DNA from: Phytoactinopolyspora endophytica
GTDB taxonomy: Bacteria > Actinomycetota > Actinomycetes > Jiangellales > Jiangellaceae
Assembly (NCBI RefSeq): GCF_004138495.1
Contig: NZ_ML142850.1
Span: forward strand, 414,229 to 419,339
Direction: 5' to 3'
Length of the DNA stretch: 5,111 bases
Shown: positions 1-5,111 of the stretch, one piece after another
How the letters are laid out: every line of letters begins with the position of its first letter
Numbering within the stretch: position 1 is the first letter of the stretch
Notes under the pieces: generated by a model
What the model saw: only the letters and a program-made list of their open reading frames with translations
Told to the model about the DNA's origin: nothing
Database searches by the model: none
Position numbers and translations under genes: made by a program

Positions 1-149
1 TCGACTTCCGCTACTTCCGGCAGCTGGTCGAGGCCGCCGGCTACAACGGCGACATCGAGGTGGAGATCTTCAACGCCGACATCTGGGCCGCCGACCCCGA
101 CAGCGTCGTCGCCCTGATGAAACAGCGCTACGCCGACTGCGTCCTGTAA
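1..149 (+). CDS. C-terminal end of a TIM-barrel sugar phosphate isomerase/epimerase-like protein (partial)
   Basis: The open frame runs from the left edge (first full codon at base 3) to a TAA at 147-149 and gives 48 residues starting DFRYFRQLVEAAGYNGDIEV and ending RYADCVL. The segment 'AAGYNGDIEVEIFNADIW' resembles the last beta strand and following loop of the xylose-isomerase-like TIM-barrel family (AP endonuclease family 2 fold). There a Glu on the final strand, here in VEIF, usually binds the catalytic metal. Members of this family next to inositol genes include IolE, IolI and many uncharacterised sugar epimerases. The N-terminal part that would decide the function lies outside the window. 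The gene converges on the minus-strand iol genes and so belongs to a different transcript. Coding status is well supported by third-position G/C and the family match. The specific reaction is unknown. Confidence 0.8.
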   Translation, partial: DFRYFRQLVEAAGYNGDIEVEIFNADIWAADPDSVVALMKQRYADCVL

Positions 150-235
150 GCCTGCCTGAGGCATCCCGCGGCCGCTCGGATGGATATCCGGGCTGCCCCC
201 ACCACCGGGCCGCCGTCCTCCTGGTCTGAAACAGT

Positions 236-259
236 CCGGGACGCGCCACAGCGTCCGGG
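236..259. terminator. Weak hairpin between convergent genes, possible terminator
   Basis: In the 119-base convergent gap, GGACGC (239-244) and GCGTCC (251-256) form a 6-bp stem with a 6-base loop. After one mismatch, two more C-G pairs extend it. It begins about 10 bases beyond the iolG stop codon, where a terminator for the minus-strand unit would be expected. There is no T-run on either side, so it is not a classical intrinsic terminator. High-G+C actinomycetes do use stem-only terminators, but short GC stems also arise by chance in such DNA. The rest of 150-268 shows no gene or recognisable site. Confidence 0.25.
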
Positions 260-268
260 CGTCACACG

Positions 269-1279
269 CTACGGCTTCGCGTACAGGTCGGGCTTGTCAC
301 GGAGCTCAACGGGCACCCTGTCCCGGCTGCCCAGTGACCGCAGGCCGGCGTCGGCGATGACAGCAGCGGCGTAGCCGTCCCACGTGCTGGGCCCGATCGC
401 CTCGCCCGCGGTCACCGAATCGACCCAGTGCTGAAGCTCCACGTCGTAGGCCCTCTCGAACCGCCCCTGCCAATCCGGGGGAACTGGCGCGGTCAATGCG
501 CCGTCCCGACGGACCACCACGGGTGAGACCGGGCCCAGCTCAGCGGTCCCGTCCTCGCCCACCACTTCGCAGCGGATGTCGTAGCCATAGCGGATGTTGA
601 CCGATGTCTCCAGGTCCACGAGGACGCCGTTCGAGGTCTCCAAGAGCAGGAGCAGTGGATCCTGGACGTCCCCACCGTGCCGGCTGGGCCGCGGCCGTAG
701 CACGGTCACGGCGGTGATCTCTTCCTCCAGCAGCCAGCGCACCATGTCGAACTCGTGCACCGCCGTCTCGGTGACGGCCATGTGAGCCTCATAGTAGGGC
801 GGGGGCGACGCGTTACGGTGTGCGCAGTGCATGAGCAGCGGCAAACCGATCGACCCCTCCTGGACGACGCCCTTGAGCTCCACGTACGCGGGATCGTACC
901 GGCGCATGAACCCCACCTGCACCAGCCGACGACCGGCCGCAACCTCGGCGTCGACGATCCGCGCGGCAGCATCGCCGGACGGCGCCAGCGGCTTCTCGCA
1001 GAAGACCGGCTTGCCCGCCTCGATGCAGGCCACGACGTACTCCTCGTGCGTCGCACCCCAGGATGCGACCAGGACGGCGTCCACGTCGTCGGCCGCGATC
1101 AGGTCCCGACCGGTGGCACGCACCGTGGCGCCGGGCACCCGCCTGGCGACCTCATGCGCCCGGGCGGCGTCCGCGTCGGTGACGGCCACCACCCTCGATC
1201 CGGACAGCACGTGGGTCAGGCGGCGGACGTGGTCCTGCCCGATCACCCCAACGCCGATGACGCCGACGCGAACAGCCAT
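269..1279 (-). CDS. iolG: Inositol 2-dehydrogenase-like protein, Gfo/Idh/MocA family
   Basis: This is a predicted cytosolic NAD-dependent oxidoreductase of 336 residues that oxidises myo-inositol, or a close cyclitol, to 2-keto-myo-inositol, the entry step of inositol catabolism. The N-terminal Rossmann domain carries GVGVIG at residues 9-14 and the family EKP motif at 95-97 (FCEKPLA), whose Lys96 is the usual catalytic lysine. The C-terminal alpha/beta domain has VGFMRRYD (122-129), HRN (154-156) and AVHEFDMVRWLL (173-184), all typical of bacterial inositol dehydrogenases; His175 fits the catalytic histidine. Oddity: the residue four before it is Glu171, where Bacillus IolG has catalytic Asp172. 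Length matches the family (about 335-345). I chose the ATG at 1277-1279 because GAGAAGGGG sits 6 bases upstream and the glycine-rich strand follows at once. Longer starts up to 1309 would lie in the upstream inverted repeat. It is the last gene of the minus-strand unit. A sister activity (scyllo-inositol, D-chiro-inositol or another sugar) is possible. Confidence 0.85.
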   Translation of the reverse strand: MAVRVGVIGVGVIGQDHVRRLTHVLSGSRVVAVTDADAARAHEVARRVPGATVRATGRDLIAADDVDAVLVASWGATHEEYVVACIEAGKPVFCEKPLAPSGDAAARIVDAEVAAGRRLVQVGFMRRYDPAYVELKGVVQEGSIGLPLLMHCAHRNASPPPYYEAHMAVTETAVHEFDMVRWLLEEEITAVTVLRPRPSRHGGDVQDPLLLLLETSNGVLVDLETSVNIRYGYDIRCEVVGEDGTAELGPVSPVVVRRDGALTAPVPPDWQGRFERAYDVELQHWVDSVTAGEAIGPSTWDGYAAAVIADAGLRSLGSRDRVPVELRDKPDLYAKP

Positions 1280-1285
1280 GCTCAT

Positions 1286-1294
1286 CCCCTTCTC
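1286..1294 (-). promoter_or_regulatory. Ribosome binding site that sets the iolG start
   Basis: Read on the minus strand, this is GAGAAGGGG followed by 6 bases and then the ATG at 1279. The spacing supports the MAVRVG start over the in-frame ATG at 1285, which touches the purine run. It also argues against upstream start codons inside the inverted repeat. The site lies one base beyond the 3' arm of the upstream hairpin, so it is left unpaired when the hairpin folds. Confidence 0.7.
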
Positions 1295-1304
1295 TCCCAT
1301 GATC

Positions 1305-1317
1305 ATCAACCGTTGAT
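1305..1317. promoter_or_regulatory. Operator-like palindrome, copy 1 (ATCAACcGTTGAT)
   Basis: ATCAAC and GTTGAT are perfect 6-base half-sites around a single central base. The site lies 25 bases upstream of the iolG start, a position where a repressor could act. It has the symmetry of a homodimer binding site. The regulator family cannot be assigned: inositol genes in different bacteria are controlled by GntR-, LacI-, DeoR- or RpiR-type proteins, and no regulator gene is present here. Confidence 0.45.
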
Positions 1318-1330
1318 CCGGTCAGCTGCG

Positions 1331-1343
1331 GTCAACCGTTGAT
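1331..1343. promoter_or_regulatory. Operator-like palindrome, copy 2 (GTCAACcGTTGAT)
   Basis: This is a second copy of the same motif in the same orientation, identical to copy 1 in 12 of 13 bases. Its perfect core is TCAAC-c-GTTGA (1332-1342). The centres of the two copies (1311 and 1337) are 26 bases apart, about two and a half helical turns. The copies are also the inner parts of the arms of the larger inverted repeat. Function as an operator is inferred from symmetry, duplication and location only. Confidence 0.45.
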
Positions 1344-1353
1344 GATCATGGGG

Positions 1354-2268
1354 TCAGCCGAGCGGAAACCACTCTCGCAGCATCTCGCGGTTGGCGAGCT
1401 GATCCTCGGCGGCGCGCCCGGGCGGGTCGGACGGCGACGGGACGACGTCCTGCTCGACGACGAGCCACCCGTCGAACCCATCAGCCATCACACCGCCCAT
1501 GAACGACGCCAGATCCAGGTCCCCGGCGCCCAGCGCCACGAAGGCCTTGCGCTCCCACACGGCACGCATGCCGGCACGTTCCCGGACCACGGTCTCGAGC
1601 ACATCCCGGCGCACGTCCTTCAGATGCAGATGGTTGACCCGATCCTTCCATCGCCGCCAGCCGTCGACCGGATCGCCGCCACCGATGATCAGGTGACCGG
1701 TGTCCAGCGTCAGCCCCACGTCGGTGCGGTCGAGAAAGATGTCGATCTCCTCTGGGGTCTCCACGTGCGTGCAGGCGTGGTGGTGGAACGTCGGCTCCAG
1801 GCCCGTCGCGCGGACCCGGTCCGCGGCCTTCCCGACGTTGCCGACCAGACACTTCCAGCCGGCGTCGTCGAGCATCACGTCGCGACCGCCGCCCGGATTG
1901 GCGCGACGCGCATCGGAGCCCGCATCCGCAAGCGTCGGCAGCGGCAACCGGGACCGGTCCACCTCCGCAGCGGCGACGAAGATCTCCAGGACCTCGTCCA
2001 GTCCGGCGAGGGCGGCCTCGAACTCGGCGTCGTCCGCGGTGAACGGCAAGTCCACCCACCCGCCGGCGAGCGCCATCCCGTGCTCGCGAAGCCGCCCCCG
2101 CAGCACGTCGCCACGCCCGAGCCAGCCAGGCGGGCCGAGGTCGATACCGTCATACCCGGCGTCGCGCAGCGGAGAGAGGATCGTCTCCGGCTCGGGAAAG
2201 TCCGCGCCCGTGGTCAGCTCGAAGATGCCGAAGCTCACGGGAGCGTTGGCTATGCCTGTGATCGCCAT
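1354..2268 (-). CDS. iolE: Inosose dehydratase-like TIM-barrel protein (IolE family)
   Basis: This 304-residue cytosolic protein is close to the usual IolE length of about 295-305. IolE removes water from 2-keto-myo-inositol to give 3D-(3,5/4)-trihydroxycyclohexane-1,2-dione, using a divalent metal in a xylose-isomerase-like TIM barrel. Family features in order are an N-terminal strand NAPVSFGIFE (8-17), DAGYDGIDLGPPGWLG (36-51), FHHHACTHVETPEEID (161-176), LTLDTGHLIIGGGDP (186-200), HLHLKDVR (213-220) and GWLVVEQD (267-274). Asp189, His192, His215 and Glu272 are plausible metal or substrate ligands by position. The HHH...ETPEEID, DTGH and VNHLHLKDVR blocks are the best evidence for IolE rather than a generic epimerase. 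The N-terminus differs from the WGIAPIGW-type start of Bacillus IolE, so a related isomerase or dehydratase remains possible. ATG 2266-2268 has TGGAGG 9 bases upstream. Neighbouring iolG, mmsA and iolD support the assignment. Confidence 0.78.
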   Translation of the reverse strand: MAITGIANAPVSFGIFELTTGADFPEPETILSPLRDAGYDGIDLGPPGWLGRGDVLRGRLREHGMALAGGWVDLPFTADDAEFEAALAGLDEVLEIFVAAAEVDRSRLPLPTLADAGSDARRANPGGGRDVMLDDAGWKCLVGNVGKAADRVRATGLEPTFHHHACTHVETPEEIDIFLDRTDVGLTLDTGHLIIGGGDPVDGWRRWKDRVNHLHLKDVRRDVLETVVRERAGMRAVWERKAFVALGAGDLDLASFMGGVMADGFDGWLVVEQDVVPSPSDPPGRAAEDQLANREMLREWFPLG

Positions 2269-2277
2269 CTGCTTTTG

Positions 2278-2283
2278 CCTCCA
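2278..2283 (-). promoter_or_regulatory. Ribosome binding site of the iolE-like gene
   Basis: Minus-strand TGGAGG lies 9 bases before the ATG at 2268 and is a strong match to the anti-Shine-Dalgarno sequence. It supports the MAITGIANAP start. Confidence 0.7.
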
Positions 2284-2366
2284 GCGCCGTCGTCGGCGAC
2301 AGTGATCAGGACGTCGTACGAACGCGGGTTGACGTGGTCGGCACGTCGTGCGACGCGGTTAGGTAG
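2284..2366. other. mmsA-iolE intergenic stretch with small palindromes, no clear promoter
   Basis: Most of the 98-base gap between the mmsA stop and the iolE start is considered here. It contains TCGTACGA (2314-2321), a perfect 8-base palindrome, and GCACGtCGTGC (2341-2351), 5-base half-sites around one base. I see no convincing -10/-35 pair on the minus strand and no T-run after a stem. The gap is large enough for a secondary promoter or operator upstream of iolE, but nothing proves one. Confidence 0.3.
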
Positions 2367-2381
2367 TCAGGACGTGGTCGG
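2331..2381 (+). repeat. 11-base direct repeat GACGTGGTCGG, two copies 40 bases apart
   Basis: Exact copies lie at 2331-2341 in the intergenic gap and at 2371-2381 inside the last codons of mmsA. A second short repeat, TCAGGACGT, occurs at 2306-2314 and 2367-2375 and covers the mmsA stop. The interleaved repeats may be remnants of a small local duplication at the gene end, or chance in GC-rich DNA. Confidence 0.4.
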
Positions 2382-3863
2382 GAAGTGGTAGCTGGCGCCG
2401 ACGGGATTGCCGACGTGCGGCCAGCGGGACGTGATGACCTTGGCCCGGGTATAGAAGGACACGCCTTCGGGACCGTGGACGTGTTTGTCGCCGAACAGGG
2501 AGTCCTTCCACCCGCCGAACGAGTAATATGCCATCGGAACCGGGATAGGCACGTTGATGCCGATCATGCCGACCTGAACTCCACGCTGGAAGCGTCTTGC
2601 GGCCTCGCCGCTGCTGGTGAAGATCGCCGTGCCGTTCCCGTACGGATTGTCGTTGATCAGCGCGATCGCGTCGTCGACGGTCTCTACCCGGACGACGGAG
2701 AGCACCGGGCCGAAGATCTCCTCGGTGTAGACGTCCATCTCGGTGGTAACCCGGTCGATCACCGTGGGGCCGACCCAGAACCCGTTCTCGTGTCCGTCGA
2801 CCGTGTAGCCGCGGCCGTCGACGGTCAGCGTGGCGCCCTGCTCGGCACCGGAGCCGATCAGCCCGTTGATCCGGTCCCGCGCCTGCGGGGTCACCACCGG
2901 GCCCATCTCACTCGCCGCATCCCGCCCCGGGCCGACCCGGACCTTCTCCGCCTTGGCGGTGACCGCGTCGACCAGGCGGTCGCCTGCGTCGCCGACGGTC
3001 ACAGCGGCCGAGATGGCCATGCACCGTTCCCCCGCCGAACCGAACGCGGCGGCGACCATGTGGTCGGAGGCGAAGTCGACGTCGGCGTCCGGCATGACGA
3101 TCGCGTGGTTCTTCGCGCCGCCCAGGGCCTGCACCCGCTTGCCGTTGGCGCTGGCCCGCTCGTGGATGTAACGGGCGATCGGGGTGGAGCCGACGAACGA
3201 GACGGCGGAGATCTCGGGGTGGTCGAGAACCGCGTCGACGGCGGTCTTGTCACCGTGCACCACGTTGAACACGCCGTCGGGCAGGCCTGCCTCCGACCAC
3301 AGCTCCGCCACCAGCATCGACGCCGACGGGTCGCGTTCGCTCGGCTTGAGCACGAAGGTGTTGCCGCAGGCGATCGCCACCGGGAACATCCACATCGGCA
3401 CCATCACCGGGAAGTTGAACGGTGTGATGCCGGCGACGACACCGAGCGGCTCGCGGAAGCTGAACACGTCGACGCCGGTGGAGACCTGGTCGGAGTAGTC
3501 GCCCTTGAGCAAGTGCGGGATGCCGCAGGCGAACTCCACGACCTCCAGCCCGCGTTGCACCTCGCCCAGCGCGTCCGAGACGACCTTGCCGTGCTCGTCG
3601 GCGATGATCTCGGCCAGGTCTTGAGCTCGGGCGTCGACGAGCTGGCGGAAGTTGAAGAGGATCTTGGTCCGCTTCGACAGTGACGTCTGCGACCACGACT
3701 CGAACGCGGCGGATGCACTGGCGACCGCGGCGCTTACATCGGCGGAGTCGGCCAGCAAGACCTCGGCCTGCTGCTGGCCCGTCGCCGGGTTCCAGACCTG
3801 GCTGGTCCGGGTCGACGAGCCAGACGTCGTCCGGCCGTCGATCCAATGCTCGATGGTTCTCAC
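2367..3863 (-). CDS. mmsA: CoA-acylating methylmalonate/malonate-semialdehyde dehydrogenase
   Basis: This 498-residue protein of the aldehyde dehydrogenase superfamily matches the usual MmsA/IolA length. It catalyses NAD- and CoA-dependent conversion of malonate semialdehyde to acetyl-CoA and CO2 (or methylmalonate semialdehyde to propionyl-CoA), the last step of inositol breakdown and also part of valine catabolism. Motifs include ITPFNFPVMVPMWMFP (146-161, oxyanion Asn150), VLKPSE (171-176, NAD-binding Lys173), FVGSTPIA (223-230), LGGAKNH (248-254), FGSAGERCMAIS (274-285) with nucleophile Cys281, and EEIFGPVLSV (381-390). Where hydrolytic ALDHs have a general-base Glu (ELGGKS motif), this protein has Asn252. 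That is the hallmark of CoA-dependent MMSDH, which transfers the acyl group to CoA instead of water. The start is GTG at 3861-3863. It lies 26 bases after iolD, so the two are almost certainly cotranscribed, which favours the IolA role. No damage is seen in the frame. Confidence 0.93.
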   Translation of the reverse strand: MRTIEHWIDGRTTSGSSTRTSQVWNPATGQQQAEVLLADSADVSAAVASASAAFESWSQTSLSKRTKILFNFRQLVDARAQDLAEIIADEHGKVVSDALGEVQRGLEVVEFACGIPHLLKGDYSDQVSTGVDVFSFREPLGVVAGITPFNFPVMVPMWMFPVAIACGNTFVLKPSERDPSASMLVAELWSEAGLPDGVFNVVHGDKTAVDAVLDHPEISAVSFVGSTPIARYIHERASANGKRVQALGGAKNHAIVMPDADVDFASDHMVAAAFGSAGERCMAISAAVTVGDAGDRLVDAVTAKAEKVRVGPGRDAASEMGPVVTPQARDRINGLIGSGAEQGATLTVDGRGYTVDGHENGFWVGPTVIDRVTTEMDVYTEEIFGPVLSVVRVETVDDAIALINDNPYGNGTAIFTSSGEAARRFQRGVQVGMIGINVPIPVPMAYYSFGGWKDSLFGDKHVHGPEGVSFYTRAKVITSRWPHVGNPVGASYHFPTTS

Positions 3864-3876
3864 GGGTATCTCACAT

Positions 3877-3884
3877 CCCCTTCC
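3877..3884 (-). promoter_or_regulatory. Probable ribosome binding site of mmsA
   Basis: Minus-strand GGAAGGGG lies in the 26-base iolD-mmsA gap, 13 bases before the GTG at 3863. The spacing is somewhat long. The ATG directly after the purine run is followed at once by TGA and cannot be the mmsA start. The GTG that follows it in another frame also meets a stop within four codons. GTG 3863 is therefore the only reasonable start giving the full N-terminal motif. Confidence 0.5.
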
Positions 3885-3889
3885 GGGAG

Positions 3890-5111
3890 TTACAGGTAGC
3901 GGCGCTGGTCGGCCTTGTGGTGGTCATAGCTGGCGCGAGCCTTGCGGGTGGCGTCCACCTTCGCGACCTCGGCGACCGGTACGTCCCACCAGGACTCGCC
4001 GCCGGGGGCGGGCACCAGCGGGTCAGTGTCGATGTGCACCATGACCGGCCCTGTCGCCTGCTGCGCCTCGCGGAGCGCGGCACGAAACTCGTCGACGCCG
4101 CTGGCGCGCAGCACGTGCACGCCGAGGCTGGCCGCGTTGGCCGCGAGATCGACCGGGAGCGTGTCCCCGTCGAGTCTGCCGCTGGCCGCACCGCGGTACC
4201 GGTACTTGGTGCCGAACCGCTCGGCGCCTACCTCTTCCGAGAGCGCCCCGATCGACTGGAAGCCGTGGTTCTGCACCAGCACGACGATGACCTTGATGCC
4301 CTCCTGGACCGCGGTGACCAGTTCCTGCGCCATCATCAGGTACGAGCCGTCGCCGACCATGATGTAGACGTCGCGGTCGTCGCCGGCGGAGAGCGCCGCC
4401 ATCTTCGCGCCGACACCGCCGGCGATCTCGTAACCCATGCAGGAGTACCCGTACTCGACGTGGTATCCCTTCGGGTCCCGGGTGCGCCAGAGTTTGTGCA
4501 GGTCACCGGGCATCGAGCCGGCTGCGCAGATGACGACGTCGCGCGGGCGGGAGATGTCGTTCACGGCGCCGATGATCTCCGACTGCGCGGCCAGCGGGCC
4601 GTGGCCGAGATGGTAGGCGTCCTCGACGGTACGGTCCCACTCGGCGGCTAGCGTCGTCGCCCGGTCGCGATACTCGGCGCCGGTGTCGTAGCCGGCCAGC
4701 TCCTTCGTCAGCGCGACGAGCGTCTCCCGGGCGTCGGCGACGACGGGGATCCCGGCGTGCTTGGCGCCGTCGAACCCGGTGATGTTGATGTTGACGAAAC
4801 GCACGTCCGGGTTCTGGAACGCGGTGCGGGACGCCGTCGTGAAGTCGCTGTAGCGGGTGCCGATGCCGATGACCACGTCGGCCTCCCGGGCGAGCCGGTT
4901 CGCGGCCGTCGTCCCGGTGCTCCCGACGGCACCCAGGGCCAGTGGGTGGTCGTACGGCAGCGAGCCCTTGCCGGCCTGGCTCTCGCCCACCGGGATCCCG
5001 GTGGCCTCGCAGAACTCGCGCAGCGCGTCGGTCGCCTCGCTGTAGATGACGCCGCCGCCGGCGACGACGATCGGCCGCTTCGCCGACCGGATCAGCTCGG
5101 CGGCGCGAGCG
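3890..5111 (-). CDS. iolD: Trihydroxycyclohexane-1,2-dione hydrolase, ThDP-dependent (partial, N-terminus beyond the window)
   Basis: The frame stays open from the right edge (first full codon 5108-5110) to TAA at 3890-3892, giving 406 C-terminal residues. IolD proteins are usually about 620-650 long, so roughly the first third, including the N-terminal ThDP-pyrimidine domain and its catalytic Glu, is missing. IolD hydrolytically opens 3D-(3,5/4)-trihydroxycyclohexane-1,2-dione to 5-deoxyglucuronate. Visible parts are the end of the linker to the middle domain, KRPIVVAGGGVIYSEATDAL, then QAGKGSLPYDHPLALGAVGSTGT, and a C-terminal ThDP-pyrophosphate domain with SCMGYEIAGGVGAKMA and the metal-binding GDG...N motif (GDG codons 4346-4354; the Asn lies 28 residues after the first Gly, in VLVQNHGFQS). 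These blocks fit IolD better than acetolactate synthase. A GTG within the frame at 4990 encodes an internal Val of a conserved block and is not the start. It is the first gene visible in the minus-strand unit. Confidence 0.92.
   Translation of the reverse strand, partial: ARAAELIRSAKRPIVVAGGGVIYSEATDALREFCEATGIPVGESQAGKGSLPYDHPLALGAVGSTGTTAANRLAREADVVIGIGTRYSDFTTASRTAFQNPDVRFVNINITGFDGAKHAGIPVVADARETLVALTKELAGYDTGAEYRDRATTLAAEWDRTVEDAYHLGHGPLAAQSEIIGAVNDISRPRDVVICAAGSMPGDLHKLWRTRDPKGYHVEYGYSCMGYEIAGGVGAKMAALSAGDDRDVYIMVGDGSYLMMAQELVTAVQEGIKVIVVLVQNHGFQSIGALSEEVGAERFGTKYRYRGAASGRLDGDTLPVDLAANAASLGVHVLRASGVDEFRAALREAQQATGPVMVHIDTDPLVPAPGGESWWDVPVAEVAKVDATRKARASYDHHKADQRRYL

Larger units (their letters stand above)
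1296..1352. repeat. 21-base near-perfect inverted repeat filling most of the iolE-iolG gap
   Basis: The left arm 1296-1316 and right arm 1332-1352 are reverse complements at 20 of 21 positions. The only mismatch is 1311 against 1337. The loop is 15 bases (1317-1331) and contains CAGCTG. The repeat begins one base after the iolE stop codon (1354-1356) and ends just before the iolG ribosome binding site. In the minus-strand transcript it would form a long hairpin without a following U-run, so it is not a standard intrinsic terminator. Possible roles are a double operator at DNA level, an mRNA stabiliser or processing site that sets iolG levels relative to iolE, or a small repeated element. Which of these applies cannot be decided from one window. 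Confidence 0.85.

Noticed and set aside
1280..1309. Extended iolG N-terminus starting at TTG 1309 (MMIMGEKGMS...)
   Set aside because: The extra residues derive from the inverted repeat and the ribosome binding site. The ATG at 1279 has ideal spacing and leads directly into the Rossmann strand.
1296..1352. Inverted repeat as a classical rho-independent terminator
   Set aside because: No U-run follows the stem on the minus strand and none on the plus strand. The next gene's ribosome binding site follows immediately.
1339..2391. Long open frame of 350 codons on the plus strand opposite the iolE-like gene
   Set aside because: It is the antisense shadow of a gene with clear IolE motifs. Its translation is rich in Arg/His/Pro with no family resemblance, and such frames are common opposite high-G+C genes.
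2385..3683. 432-codon plus-strand open frame opposite mmsA
   Set aside because: The minus strand encodes an intact MmsA with all catalytic motifs. The plus-strand product has low-complexity Asp/Val/Arg composition typical of antisense frames.
3680..4651. 323-codon plus-strand open frame opposite mmsA and iolD
   Set aside because: It spans two real minus-strand genes and their gap, with no domain motif and no Shine-Dalgarno signal noted at its start.
4988..4990. GTG at 4988-4990 as the start of iolD
   Set aside because: The frame stays open to the window edge and the 40 codons upstream encode a conserved IolD block (KRPIVVAGGGVIYS), so the GTG is an internal valine.
1..5111. RNA genes, CRISPR arrays, insertion sequences or attachment sites
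   Set aside because: No clover-leaf sequence, regularly spaced repeats, transposase motif or integrase site was seen. Almost all of the window is coding.

Overview
The window comes from a high-G+C bacterium, most likely an actinomycete. Third codon positions are almost all G or C, Shine-Dalgarno sites are purine-rich, one gene starts with GTG, and the proteins resemble actinobacterial inositol enzymes. I cannot name the genus from this sequence. Nearly all of it is a myo-inositol catabolism (iol) gene cluster.

Layout, left to right: (1) positions 1-149 hold the 3' end of a plus-strand gene, the last 48 residues of a TIM-barrel sugar isomerase/epimerase-like protein. (2) Positions 150-268 are a short convergent intergenic gap with one weak hairpin. 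(3) Four genes then lie on the minus strand and are transcribed right to left: iolD (3890 past the right edge, N-terminus missing), mmsA/iolA (2367-3863), an iolE-like inosose dehydratase (1354-2268) and an iolG-like inositol 2-dehydrogenase (269-1279). The gaps are 26, 98 and 74 bases, so iolD-mmsA is clearly one unit. The last two genes could be cotranscribed with it or have added control.

How the genes fit together, from known inositol pathway biochemistry: IolG oxidises myo-inositol to 2-keto-myo-inositol (inosose). IolE dehydrates inosose to the trihydroxycyclohexane-dione. IolD opens that ring hydrolytically. After steps by IolB, IolC and IolJ, which are not in this window, MmsA/IolA converts malonate semialdehyde to acetyl-CoA. 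The genes thus supply steps 1, 2, 3 and the last one. The remaining iol genes, a transporter and a regulator probably lie to the right or elsewhere.

The most distinctive non-coding signal is in the iolE-iolG gap. It is a 21-base inverted repeat (20 of 21 positions match) with a 15-base loop. Each arm carries an 11-13 base odd-length palindrome, TCAACcGTTGA, and the two palindromes are 26 bases apart centre to centre. This looks like a paired operator or a processing/stabilising hairpin placed just upstream of the iolG ribosome binding site. I found no sign of a mobile element, CRISPR array, RNA gene or wholly unknown system. This is a mainly ordinary catabolic locus with a few details worth a second look.
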